16,785 nucleotides of DNA from Planctomycetaceae bacterium (GCA_002713555.1 PATG01000136.1:5001-21785), one strand, 5' to 3'; shown: positions 6,714-13,756, counted from the first letter of the stretch. Notes: generated by a model from the sequence alone, not told the origin. Made by a program: numbers and translations.

Positions 6714-9143
6714 CTACTCCCCAGACGGAATTGCTTTGGGTTGCATCAAGAATTCTGACAGACGTTGCTGGAACTCGGTCCAGGCGCTCCCCTGCAAGTA
6801 CGGCTCCTGGACGACTCGCACTGATGCATCGCGTCGAAGGTCGCGGGTTATTTTTCGACGACAGGTGACAATTTCAATCCGCGCATTGCCAAGAGTATTG
6901 AGCCGTTCTTGGCTGAATTGGCCTGCATCAAGGCGGCCGAGGTACATGCTGCCAACGATGTTGGGATCGAGCACCTCCTGGTCAACCACGCTATCCGATT
7001 CCTTGAGTCGAGCGCAATTCTCGATCAGTGTCGACCTATCGAGTCTGCCCTGCTTCCAGCCCAGGAGACCCAACATGGGAAAATTTGTTTTTTTGTTGGC
7101 GAGGAGCAGGTCCGCGTCTGGATAGGCTTGCAGAAAACTTGCAGCGATCATGCGGAAGTGCGACTCGGTAAGCTGATACATGGGCAGCCACTGGCAGAAC
7201 ACGCCGCCGTCTCGCAGCGCTCGGCGAGTCGCCTGAAAATGCTCGACGCTAAACAGCCGACCCTCACCCGCCCCGTAGGGTCGGTACAAGTCTCCTACGA
7301 TGACGTCGAAGCGATCCTTCGACGCGGCAATGTATGTCCGTCCGTCTTCAACAACCACCTGGGCCCGAGGATGTTTGTAAAGATCTCGATTGAACTCACT
7401 AAAGTGCTTCTCTGCTGTTCGTGAAACGAGCGAGGAAATTTCAACCGCCGTTAGCTGGCATGTCTCGGAATAGTCGAGGGCCGCCCCTGCGGATATGCCT
7501 GTTGCCACCCCAATGCAGCATACTTCTGCGGGCTGAGCGTGGAGGAGCAATGGCAGCAGGACTTCCCGGCGTTCGTCACGAACGCTGCCACTGCTTCCGA
7601 GCAGGTACTGATTGTTGAGCAGTATCCCTCGGCCGCGAGAGGGGCTTTCGACAACCAGCAAGACACCGTCCCGCCCGAACTCCCTGGCCAACTCTCGGTA
7701 TTGCACCGTTGTCCGCGGGCTGAGGTAGGGAATCCGCGACTGAAGCCATCCGCCCAGGGCAATCGGGATGGCTATCACAGCGCACGCTGCGGCCCACCTG
7801 AGAACGGATGGTCTATGCCATGGTGTCATAAGTAAAGCAAAACCAAGGGCGTAAAGCACTCCCACAACGGCGAAACCTTGATAGATGCCCCACGTGGGCA
7901 AAATCACAAGTTGGGCGATTTCAGCGCCCAGGATGCCGCCAACCCCGTTGGCGGCAAGCAGGTATCCGAAACGCTTTCCCTGGGCGTCGCCGCCTTCACC
8001 TCCGGACCACGCCAAGACAATGGGCAATACCAAGCCCCCCACCAGCAGAGCCGGCCCAACGGTGACCAGGGCAATACTGCATACCGAAAGCAGGAACTGG
8101 GTCGTGGTCGCCAGGTGGTCACCCGCCATCCCTGCTAAGTGAGGTACGTCCATGAGCTGCTGAGTACGCTGGTAAAGAAATTTTGGCGCCAACGAAGCTG
8201 CTATGGAAGCCGCAACCAAGGCTCCCAGCAGCCACGCCCGAGGTGTCCACCAACTCCGCAGCAGCCAAGGCGTCGCGATTGCCGCGACGGCCAAAAGCAA
8301 AATGACCGAGGCCAGCACGCCCACGGTCGCTTGAAAGGATGAGGGAACAACCATACTGATCATCCGAATGGCCAGGACCTCCAAAGCGAGCATCGCCACG
8401 CCGGAGAGGAATGATAAAGCAAGTGAACCGACAGGACTGAGCGGAATTGTCAACTTGGACGGATCATTGCGTTTGGCTTTCGCGCGTTTTCGTTCAGCTC
8501 GTGTCGAAGTCCTTGCACCTTCGGCTTGAGGCCAGCGACTCAGTCGCCAGGCGCCCAGACCAACAGCCAGATTGACAACGATTGCCGCTGCCATGCACCC
8601 CTCCACGCCCAAGGGTTCCAGGAGAAAGCTGCTGCTCACCAAAACGCCAACAACCCCGCCGAGCGTATTGCCTCCGTAAAGCCAGATGCCTTCGCGACGC
8701 ATGGTTCCATTTCGGCGCAGCACGGCAGCCGCGAAGAAAGGAAGCGTCATTCCCATGGGGACTGCCGGTGGCAGGACGACTGCGGCGCTCAGGAAGGTCT
8801 TGATCAGTGCTCCCTGCCAGTCCATCAATCGTTCTGGTCCCAGCGCTGGCCAAATCCCATCGCTCCACCAGGGCAGACAAAGTGCCGGAACAGCAAGCAC
8901 CGCGATGGCCAATTCGCAGAGCGCCACGGCAAGCCACGGCCGCTTGATGCGAGGCAGCACGCGGGCCGCCAGCAGACCCCCCAGGGCGAGGCCAAGAAAG
9001 AAACAACCGAAAACACGGGAAGTCGCTTCGCCCGTGGCGCCGAGCAAATCAACGAGCCGACGCGTCCACAGGAGTTCATGCGAAAGTGCGGCCGCGCCGC
9101 TTAGCACCGCGAGAAACAGAGCAATGGATAAAGTTGACTTCAT
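6714..9143 (-). CDS. polytopic membrane protein fused to a spermidine-synthase-like domain
   Basis: An 809-residue protein. Residues 1-200 hold about six hydrophobic segments, then a basic linker (ARTSTRAERKRAKAKR) follows, and 232-465 hold about seven more. From about 470 on it is a soluble class I SAM-type domain of the spermidine-synthase superfamily. This has CCIGVATGISAGAAL (542-556) as the nucleotide loop, AVEIS (566-570), VVVEDGRTYIA (596-606) and DVIVGDLYRPYG (613-624) in family order. Proteins of this 'fused MFS/spermidine synthase' type are common in Planctomycetota and have unknown substrates; they may aminopropylate or methylate something at the membrane. The ATG overlaps the stop of the thioredoxin-lipoprotein gene (ATGA), so the two are translationally coupled. 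A role in modifying the upstream surface proteins is possible but is inference. Confidence 0.87.
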   Translation of the reverse strand: MKSTLSIALFLAVLSGAAALSHELLWTRRLVDLLGATGEATSRVFGCFFLGLALGGLLAARVLPRIKRPWLAVALCELAIAVLAVPALCLPWWSDGIWPALGPERLMDWQGALIKTFLSAAVVLPPAVPMGMTLPFFAAAVLRRNGTMRREGIWLYGGNTLGGVVGVLVSSSFLLEPLGVEGCMAAAIVVNLAVGLGAWRLSRWPQAEGARTSTRAERKRAKAKRNDPSKLTIPLSPVGSLALSFLSGVAMLALEVLAIRMISMVVPSSFQATVGVLASVILLLAVAAIATPWLLRSWWTPRAWLLGALVAASIAASLAPKFLYQRTQQLMDVPHLAGMAGDHLATTTQFLLSVCSIALVTVGPALLVGGLVLPIVLAWSGGEGGDAQGKRFGYLLAANGVGGILGAEIAQLVILPTWGIYQGFAVVGVLYALGFALLMTPWHRPSVLRWAAACAVIAIPIALGGWLQSRIPYLSPRTTVQYRELAREFGRDGVLLVVESPSRGRGILLNNQYLLGSSGSVRDERREVLLPLLLHAQPAEVCCIGVATGISAGAALDYSETCQLTAVEISSLVSRTAEKHFSEFNRDLYKHPRAQVVVEDGRTYIAASKDRFDVIVGDLYRPYGAGEGRLFSVEHFQATRRALRDGGVFCQWLPMYQLTESHFRMIAASFLQAYPDADLLLANKKTNFPMLGLLGWKQGRLDRSTLIENCARLKESDSVVDQEVLDPNIVGSMYLGRLDAGQFSQERLNTLGNARIEIVTCRRKITRDLRRDASVRVVQEPYLQGSAWTEFQQRLSEFLMQPKAIPSGE

Positions 9144-9586
9144 GGGGCGGCTAGTACACCGTTCAACTCCGCTAAAAGCAGATCACCGGACGTCGGATAG
9201 CTCTGGCGAAACACTTCCTTTCCTGCGTCGAAGGCGACATAGGTGGGGCAAACGCTGATTCCAAATTGTGTAGCCAAGGAGCGCTCGTAAGTTAAATTGA
9301 CTCGGCAAACCTGCAAGCGGCCCGCGCTATTCTTGGCCAGCATGTCGATCTGCTGACGCATCTGGTCGCACCGATAGCAGCCTGTCGGCACGCTAAACTC
9401 CACCAGTATTGGCGACTTAGCGCTGGAAACACTTTCAGATAATTCTTTGGCTGTGACGTAAGGAACGGCTTCTCGCTGCGGCAGCGACTCCGTTCTGTGC
9501 TGCTGGCCGCAACCGCCTAGTGCTAAGCAGTAGCACAGACATCCTAGCATTGACAGTCGCTGCAAGAAAGATATCGGAATAGCCAC
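9140..9586 (-). CDS. thioredoxin-like lipoprotein
   Basis: A 148-residue protein started at GTG 9586, which has GGGAG six bases upstream. A longer frame to 9640 would be read through a stable hairpin and lacks a ribosome site. The N terminus is a lipoprotein signal with lipobox LALGGC (Cys26). The rest is a thioredoxin fold: ILVEFSVPTGCYRCDQM carries the CxxC pair (CYRC, 70-73), and SVCPTYVAF carries the cis-proline. It should be an anchored extracytoplasmic thiol-disulfide protein. The CYRC motif is not the reducing CGPC type. It sits between a PEP-CTERM gene and the spermidine-synthase fusion, which it overlaps by four bases, so it probably serves redox chemistry of one of the cysteine-bearing exported proteins nearby. 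Confidence 0.85.
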   Translation of the reverse strand: MAIPISFLQRLSMLGCLCYCLALGGCGQQHRTESLPQREAVPYVTAKELSESVSSAKSPILVEFSVPTGCYRCDQMRQQIDMLAKNSAGRLQVCRVNLTYERSLATQFGISVCPTYVAFDAGKEVFRQSYPTSGDLLLAELNGVLAAP

Positions 9587-9601
9587 CTGAGTCTCCCAAA
9601 G

Positions 9602-9635
9602 CTCTGCGGCGCCCCGAATGTGGAGCGCCGCAGAG
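9602..9635 (-). terminator. strong intercistronic GC hairpin
   Basis: CTCTGCGGCGC (9602-9612) and GCGCCGCAGAG (9625-9635) form a perfect 11-bp stem with a 12-base loop. It lies after the first PEP-CTERM gene and just before the ribosome site of the thioredoxin-lipoprotein gene. Only three T residues follow on the transcribed side. It may be a partial terminator or an mRNA-stabilising element that sets higher expression of the upstream surface proteins, rather than a full rho-independent terminator. Confidence 0.6.
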
Positions 9636-9669
9636 TGCAAATGATATGAACACTAGGAATTGGTTCTTC

Positions 9670-10413
9670 CTATTGCTCCAGCAACTTTCGCCGTCGCCTG
9701 GCCAGGCCGAATACAACCGCAGCAGCTCCAATCATGGTGAGCGACATGGGCTCGGGGATCTGTCCGGCAAATGCTTCGACACCTGCTTCAAAAGCCTCTT
9801 CGCCCAGGCCAAAGTTTTGGACGATGAAAAAGCGATCGGAATCCGCAATCCCTGGTGCATCCGACGACAGGCTAATCAAGACCGCGTAAGCGCCAGTCGC
9901 CGGCGAACCGGGAAGGGGCTCCAGGGTCCAATCGAGATCACTGTGGAATTCTCCATTGGGTTCCGCATCTGCAATACGATTGCGGGTCAAGGCCGGGTTG
10001 GGAGTGGAGAATACGCCTAGCTGCGATCCACTGGTGCCGCTAACCAAGGTATCGGGAACACCAAGACCAACATTCTCGATCCTTATCTGGGTACCCGCTG
10101 CGACCGGCGCAATGCTGGCCCCATTCCAATACTGGAGAGGACCATGCACGTTGTAGACAATTTCATCGCCCGGATTGAGATTTCCGAACTCGGGTATCTC
10201 CGAAGCAAAACCCGGCTCGGAGGTCCTTTGCAAGTCAATTCCAGTCGTTTCAAAATCTCCCTCAAAAATGCGTCCTTCGGACCCAAATTCCACTTCAATC
10301 TTGCCCGACTCATAGCCGAATTCGACGTCGCTATGGCCGAACGCAGTGCCAAGATTGGCAAGGGCTAGCGTAGCCACAAAGAAACAGGTCATAACACAAA
10401 CCAAATGTCTCAT
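9670..10413 (-). CDS. PEP-CTERM surface protein, His-bearing paralogue 1
   Basis: A 247-residue exported protein: signal peptide to about residue 26, then a beta-rich body, then a PEP-CTERM sorting tail (IPEPMSLTMIG at 219-229, hydrophobic stretch, ARRRRK). The tail means recognition by an exosortase encoded elsewhere and surface or extracellular placement. The body is paralogous to the next gene upstream: GHSDVEF at the mature start (His27), GFASEI, PGDEIVYNV, LQYWNGAS, GEFHSDLDW (His157) and FGLGEEAFEAGVEAFAG all recur in the partner. AGGAG lies nine bases before the ATG. The conserved His residues and the adjacent Fur-type control suggest a metal-linked role. It recalls the Zur-repressed All3515-type PEP-CTERM proteins, a comparison made from memory. 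Confidence 0.82.
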   Translation of the reverse strand: MRHLVCVMTCFFVATLALANLGTAFGHSDVEFGYESGKIEVEFGSEGRIFEGDFETTGIDLQRTSEPGFASEIPEFGNLNPGDEIVYNVHGPLQYWNGASIAPVAAGTQIRIENVGLGVPDTLVSGTSGSQLGVFSTPNPALTRNRIADAEPNGEFHSDLDWTLEPLPGSPATGAYAVLISLSSDAPGIADSDRFFIVQNFGLGEEAFEAGVEAFAGQIPEPMSLTMIGAAAVVFGLARRRRKLLEQ

Positions 10414-10555
10414 TAGTCCATACTCCTATATATTAGTAATAAAATGGATATTCAAGTGCTCATTAATAGCACCTGCAATTATGTCTTATTGCCGAATTGT
10501 CATCTTAGCTCACGGGCTACTCCTTTCATATTTCTTGCTAACCAACGAAAACCAG
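10414..10555. other. intergenic region between the two PEP-CTERM genes
   Basis: These 142 AT-rich bases separate the two paralogous genes. They contain a small inverted repeat (GTGCT-N7-AGCAC, about 10457-10473) and the ribosome binding site of the downstream gene. I see no copy of the TGCAA-N5-TTGCA operator and no convincing promoter: a TTGAAT/TATATA pair exists, but transcription would begin after the ribosome site. Read-through from upstream is the simplest reading. Confidence 0.4.
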
Positions 10556-11476
10556 TTAGCCGGACATAATTTGGAATCGAGGCTTTGAACCAAACAGTAG
10601 TGCCATGCCAAGCAGGCAGAGCAATGCCGTTTGTGGCTCAGGAATTCCTACAGTAGACTGCAGCAGCGGAGGCGGATTGGTGCCATAGTTCGTTTGCCAG
10701 TCGCTTAAATCACCAGCGCTAAGCGGATCGGGAGACAAACCTTGCTGCCAAAGCAGGTAGTCCTCGCCATCCACATCACCATCGAGGTCAAAATCTCCCT
10801 CTTGGCCTGCCAGCAGATCCCCAAAGGCATCCACTGCCTGCTCAAAACCTGTACTGTTCAAGCCGAAATTGAAGGCAAAGATAAACGGATCCGAGACGTC
10901 AACACCCAGGGCATTGGTCCTCAGCCGCAGTTTGATTCCAAAGGCCCCAAAATCTGCAGGGGGTGAGGGTGACGGAAAAGGATTAGGATACAGACGCCAT
11001 TGCAGGTCTCGATGAAAATTCCCGGCTGCATCTGCGTTATCAATGCGGTTCTTCGGAGGAACCTCACTACCGAGTTGCTGGCCAGAGTTTTCGTCCACGG
11101 TGGTCAGGGGAACCGTGGGAGGGGAAGGGTTATTCGTGATCTCAATGGAATAGCCGCTGGGTGGAGCGGTCACGCTGACCCCGTCCCAGTAGAGGAGATC
11201 ATCAATCACGTCGTAATATATCTGGTCCCCAGCGCCGATTCCCAAGCCGTTGATTACCTCCGAGGCAAAACCAGGTAACGTGGCAAAATGTTGTTCGATG
11301 CCGGTCGTTGGAAAAAAGCTACCGAAAACTAAATCCGTCTCTCCTGCTGGGATCTGAACGTTAATCTTGTTGTTAACATAGGAAAACTGGACGTCTAGGT
11401 GACCATACGCGCAGCTCATCCACTCTCCTGGGAAGAGCCCACCGATCAGAAAAAATGTTATCAGTACTTTTTTCAT
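10556..11476 (-). CDS. PEP-CTERM surface protein with dockerin-like tail, His-bearing paralogue 2
   Basis: A 306-residue exported protein. After a signal peptide to about residue 25 comes GHLDVQF (His26), then GFASEV, AGDQIYYDV, LLYWDGVS, GNFHRDLQW (His155) and FNFGLNSTGFEQAVDAFGD, all shared in order with the downstream paralogue. Residues 226-265 (GDFDLDGDVDGEDYLLW ... GDLSDWQTNYG) are the calcium-loop, dockerin-like module common ahead of planctomycetal sorting tails; the paralogue lacks it. The end is GIPEPQTALLCLLGMALLF followed by SKPRFQ, so the usual cluster of arginines is poor. Its AGGAG lies within the last codons of the DUF1559 gene, whose stop is two bases before this ATG, so the two genes are one transcription unit. 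Confidence 0.82.
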   Translation of the reverse strand: MKKVLITFFLIGGLFPGEWMSCAYGHLDVQFSYVNNKINVQIPAGETDLVFGSFFPTTGIEQHFATLPGFASEVINGLGIGAGDQIYYDVIDDLLYWDGVSVTAPPSGYSIEITNNPSPPTVPLTTVDENSGQQLGSEVPPKNRIDNADAAGNFHRDLQWRLYPNPFPSPSPPADFGAFGIKLRLRTNALGVDVSDPFIFAFNFGLNSTGFEQAVDAFGDLLAGQEGDFDLDGDVDGEDYLLWQQGLSPDPLSAGDLSDWQTNYGTNPPPLLQSTVGIPEPQTALLCLLGMALLFGSKPRFQIMSG

Positions 11477-11478
11477 CG

Positions 11479-12558
11479 CTAAAAATCTCCTATCAAATCT
11501 TCACCATTTCGACTCCCTAGCGCCCACCACACGTTGGCATCGATCTGATCATTCACGAACCTTGTGTGCCCATCTGCCAGCAGCAGTTGGATACCACCCG
11601 GATGATTGCTGCTGGGAGTGATCGCGAAGTCCCCATGGCTGTTAAGAAGTACATAATGACAGTGGTTGGTGTTGGGATTCTTCAAGTGCATATAAGTCGC
11701 CCCGGTGCGCGTCCATCCCGAGATCCAGGCCCGGCCAAAATAGGCCGATTGGCCAAGATCGGCATGCGTCAGCGATGAGCTACACTGACCGGCCATGTCG
11801 GCCAAAGTTCGCGCTGCGCTGGTGATGTGAAAAGACCGTAACACATCAGGCGAGGCCAAGACCTCATCGGGGGTGTTCTTGGTTTGAATCAGCCGTTCAG
11901 TCACTGCTGCGGTGTTCGAAGTCCCATCGGTAATCATCTTGATGCTGATTTTCCCTGTCGGATGCCAATCTACGTAATCACCTGGATTCTCAAGCGAGAT
12001 GAATCCGTTGTAGTCCCCGGGAGTCTCGCGCTCGCCTTGATAACCAGTCGCACGCGTTGGCCACCCCGCATTCGCTGCATAGCTGTCACTCGCAGGGTTT
12101 GCCGAACCTAACACTAGCGAGTTGTCGTGGGATACGTTGTCGGAAGGACACAACAAGCCAGCAATCACCGTCGCCGCCGCTGCGGCATTTGGGTGACTGG
12201 CAAGGATGGGTATCCCACTGGTACAGGAGTCCGACATGTTTACGCTCAAATCAATGGATTCGTACAGGGTCTGTTGTTCTATGTAGGGAAGCAGCGGGAC
12301 TATCCAACTGTAAAAACCCGACTCGCAACTACTGCCGACGTCTTCGCCAGCCGCAGTCTGACTCGCCGGAAAATACCCCATTGCGGCGTGGTAATTCTGT
12401 AAAGCGAGTCCAATTTGCTTCTGGTTGTTCAGGCATTGCGTACGCCTCGCTGCTTCTCGAGCGGCTTGAACGGCCGGCAACAGAAGCGCGATCAGCACGC
12501 CAATGATGGCAATAACGACCAACAACTCAACGAGAGTAAAACCGGCAACTCGGCGCAC
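11479..12558 (-). CDS. DUF1559 prepilin-like protein
   Basis: A 359-residue protein starting at GTG 12558, with GAGG eight bases upstream. The N terminus RRVAGFTLVELLVVIAI is a type III (prepilin) leader: cleavage would fall after Gly6, leaving an N-terminal Phe and Glu5 of the mature pilin helix. The helix is followed by PAVQAAREAARRTQCLNNQKQIGLALQNYH and a body ending in LLLADGHTRFVND, the conserved DG-type C-terminal motif of DUF1559. The family exists in dozens of copies per planctomycete genome, and its job is unsettled; it is probably a pseudopilin-like cell-surface protein. It is one of the best taxonomic markers here. Its coupling to a PEP-CTERM gene two bases downstream suggests the two act or are exported together. 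Confidence 0.9.
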   Translation of the reverse strand: MRRVAGFTLVELLVVIAIIGVLIALLLPAVQAAREAARRTQCLNNQKQIGLALQNYHAAMGYFPASQTAAGEDVGSSCESGFYSWIVPLLPYIEQQTLYESIDLSVNMSDSCTSGIPILASHPNAAAAATVIAGLLCPSDNVSHDNSLVLGSANPASDSYAANAGWPTRATGYQGERETPGDYNGFISLENPGDYVDWHPTGKISIKMITDGTSNTAAVTERLIQTKNTPDEVLASPDVLRSFHITSAARTLADMAGQCSSSLTHADLGQSAYFGRAWISGWTRTGATYMHLKNPNTNHCHYVLLNSHGDFAITPSSNHPGGIQLLLADGHTRFVNDQIDANVWWALGSRNGEDLIGDF

Positions 12559-12664
12559 CGAACTGTCCTCATGCGAATCTTGTAAAGGAAATCGCTATCA
12601 AGTGAGAAAGTGCCTGCCTATGCCCTGATGGCAATCGACAAGTCACGACAATACCTTAAGCATC

Positions 12665-13132
12665 TTAGGCTGCCAAAAGGCTAGGCGGACCGCGCTCAGA
12701 AGTAGAAGTACGATGCAGGATCAGAGAAGGGGAATCGTAAGGGGTAGCCTCTATTTCCAAAAAGGGTAGCGATACAATAGGATCGCTATGAATAGCGGAG
12801 TACCCTAAGCTGAGCTGGCCAATCAACGCGCACGCTACGCAATCGGCATCTCCGCGTGACGACCATGCCAGCCAAACTTCTTGATCCGATGCCTCGAAAG
12901 GCTCCGAATGTTCCTGCTGTTGCCCATCCGGGCAATGGTGATGGCAGCAACGACTTGTTTTGCCCGTCGCAGTGCCCCTGCCCCCAGCACTGCAGCCATG
13001 ATCACTGTAGCCATGATCACTGTGGCCATGATCACTGTGGCCATGATCATGCAGCGCATGCCCAAAGATGGCAACCACCGCATAGAGCGCTGCTAAACCC
13101 AGGGAAGTCGTCTTCTGCAAGTTCAGATACAT
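12665..13132 (-). CDS. exported His/Cys-rich putative metal-binding protein
   Basis: 155 residues with a signal-like hydrophobic start (SLGLAALYAVVAIFG). A His-rich repeat of the form DHGHS/DHGYS/DHGCS follows at about 29-47, then RCCHHHCPDG at 61-70 and a DCVACALIGQ pair of cysteines (98 and 101). The C terminus has RGPPSL, a feature I associate with small DUF2946-like copper/metal-linked proteins; that assignment is weak. The composition strongly suggests binding of a soft or transition metal outside the cytoplasm. No good ribosome binding site is seen, but the ATG sits about 36 bases after the predicted transcription start of a promoter overlapped by a Fur-type palindrome. It is the first gene of the run leading to the DUF1559 and PEP-CTERM genes. 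The His repeat is encoded by a 15-bp tandem repeat. Confidence 0.75.
   Translation of the reverse strand: MYLNLQKTTSLGLAALYAVVAIFGHALHDHGHSDHGHSDHGYSDHGCSAGGRGTATGKTSRCCHHHCPDGQQQEHSEPFEASDQEVWLAWSSRGDADCVACALIGQLSLGYSAIHSDPIVSLPFLEIEATPYDSPSLILHRTSTSERGPPSLLAA
12996..13050. repeat. 15-bp tandem repeat, about 3.7 copies
   Basis: CCATGATCACTGTGG repeats at 12996-13010 (one base different), 13011-13025, 13026-13040 and, cut short, 13041-13050. It lies inside the His-rich gene and encodes successive DHGHS-type pentapeptides on the minus strand. Because the unit is a multiple of three, copy-number change by slippage would keep the frame and vary the number of His residues. Confidence 0.9.
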
Positions 13133-13174
13133 AGCCGAAGGAACAAGGATGGAGAACTACCAAACAACTGTGCA

Positions 13175-13203
13175 ATTCTATACCTGATGCAAATCAATTG
13201 CAA
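13175..13203 (-). promoter_or_regulatory. promoter overlapped by Fur-family operator, His-rich gene
   Basis: ATGCAAATCAATTGCAA (13187-13203) matches the MerC-gene palindrome at 14 of 17 positions and keeps the core TGCAA-N5-TTGCA. On the minus strand, TTGCAA (13198-13203) is a fair -35, and TAGAAT (13175-13180, five of six) lies exactly 17 bases downstream as a -10. The dyad therefore covers the -35 and most of the spacer, a classic repressor position. The gene's ATG is about 36 bases beyond the expected transcription start. Confidence 0.68.
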
Positions 13204-13235
13204 GTGGCTATCCGATTCTGTTTCCTAACCGGTAT

Positions 13236-13264
13236 AAACCCTAGCAATCCATCGATTGGCTAGG
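13236..13264 (-). terminator. hairpin terminator after the Fur-family gene
   Basis: CCTAGCAATC (13240-13249) pairs with GATTGGCTAGG (13254-13264) through a four-base loop and one bulged base, overlapping the Fur gene's stop codon. On the minus strand it is followed by GTTTAT. The T-run is modest, but the position, just before the next promoter, fits a terminator that separates the regulator from the His-rich gene. Confidence 0.55.
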
Positions 13265-13703
13265 CTGTGCACCGACCGCAATGTCCCCTCAACAACACCT
13301 CCGTGATGGTCCCCAGCTTGTCCCGCCGAGGACCACGACTGGGGCTGATTGCTACCTTGAAGTCGTTGAGGCACAAGAGTTTACCGCAATCGACACACAT
13401 GAAGTGAGGATGCTCCGGCGAGTCGGCATCCTCCATCTGTCGCAGCTCAAACCGCCGGATTTGGTCGCCCAGGTCAAGACGTATGAGCAATTTCGACTCC
13501 GCCAACTCGTTGAGACATCGAAACAGGGTCGATTGGTCAAATCCCCCATCCTCCAGCGCCCCGACAACTTCGGCATGACTTTGCGGAGTTCTAGCAAGGG
13601 CAAGCCTTTTCAGTACGGCAACCCGTGCAGCGGTCGCACGTAAACCGGCCTCCCGCAGAATACGCTTCGCCCAATTTGTGTCTCGTAAGGTAGTAGATGG
13701 CAC
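13260..13703 (-). CDS. Fur-family metal-responsive regulator (Zur- or Nur-like)
   Basis: A 147-residue protein of standard Fur length, starting at GTG 13703 with AGGAG nine bases upstream. The winged-helix part holds LRATAARVAVLKRL, SHAEVVGAL and the recognition helix DQSTLFRCLNELAESKLL. Metal sites are visible. The structural zinc cysteines are CVDC (103-106) and CGRC (142-145). A regulatory site like that of Fur would be His43, Glu86, His98 and His100, all present. Fur-family proteins dimerise and, when metal-loaded, bind 7-1-7 dyads to repress uptake or storage genes. Two such dyads sit in front of metal-linked genes in this window, so this is the likely repressor. Which metal it senses cannot be told from sequence; context slightly favours zinc. 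Confidence 0.88.
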   Translation of the reverse strand: MPSTTLRDTNWAKRILREAGLRATAARVAVLKRLALARTPQSHAEVVGALEDGGFDQSTLFRCLNELAESKLLIRLDLGDQIRRFELRQMEDADSPEHPHFMCVDCGKLLCLNDFKVAISPSRGPRRDKLGTITEVLLRGHCGRCTA

Positions 13704-13732
13704 GAAAATTAACTCCTATGGGTTCTCTCCGA

Positions 13733-13756
13733 ATCTCGCAACCCGCATCTCGCAAC
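13733..13756. repeat. 10-bp direct repeat upstream of the Fur-family gene
   Basis: ATCTCGCAAC occurs at 13733-13742 and again at 13747-13756, a 14-base period. It lies 30-53 bases before the regulator's GTG in the 102-base space after the aldolase gene. It may be an operator or chance; on the minus strand it reads GTTGCGAGAT, which has only a slight likeness to the TGCAA half-site. Confidence 0.4.

Noticed and set aside
9587..9640. 18-residue N-terminal extension of the thioredoxin lipoprotein
   Set aside because: It would be encoded by one arm and the loop of a stable hairpin and would move the lipoprotein signal inward; GGGAG points to GTG 9586.
10424..10452. Promoter (TTGAAT, 17 bases, TATATA) before the first PEP-CTERM gene
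   Set aside because: The start of transcription would fall beyond the AGGAG ribosome site, so it could not serve this gene.
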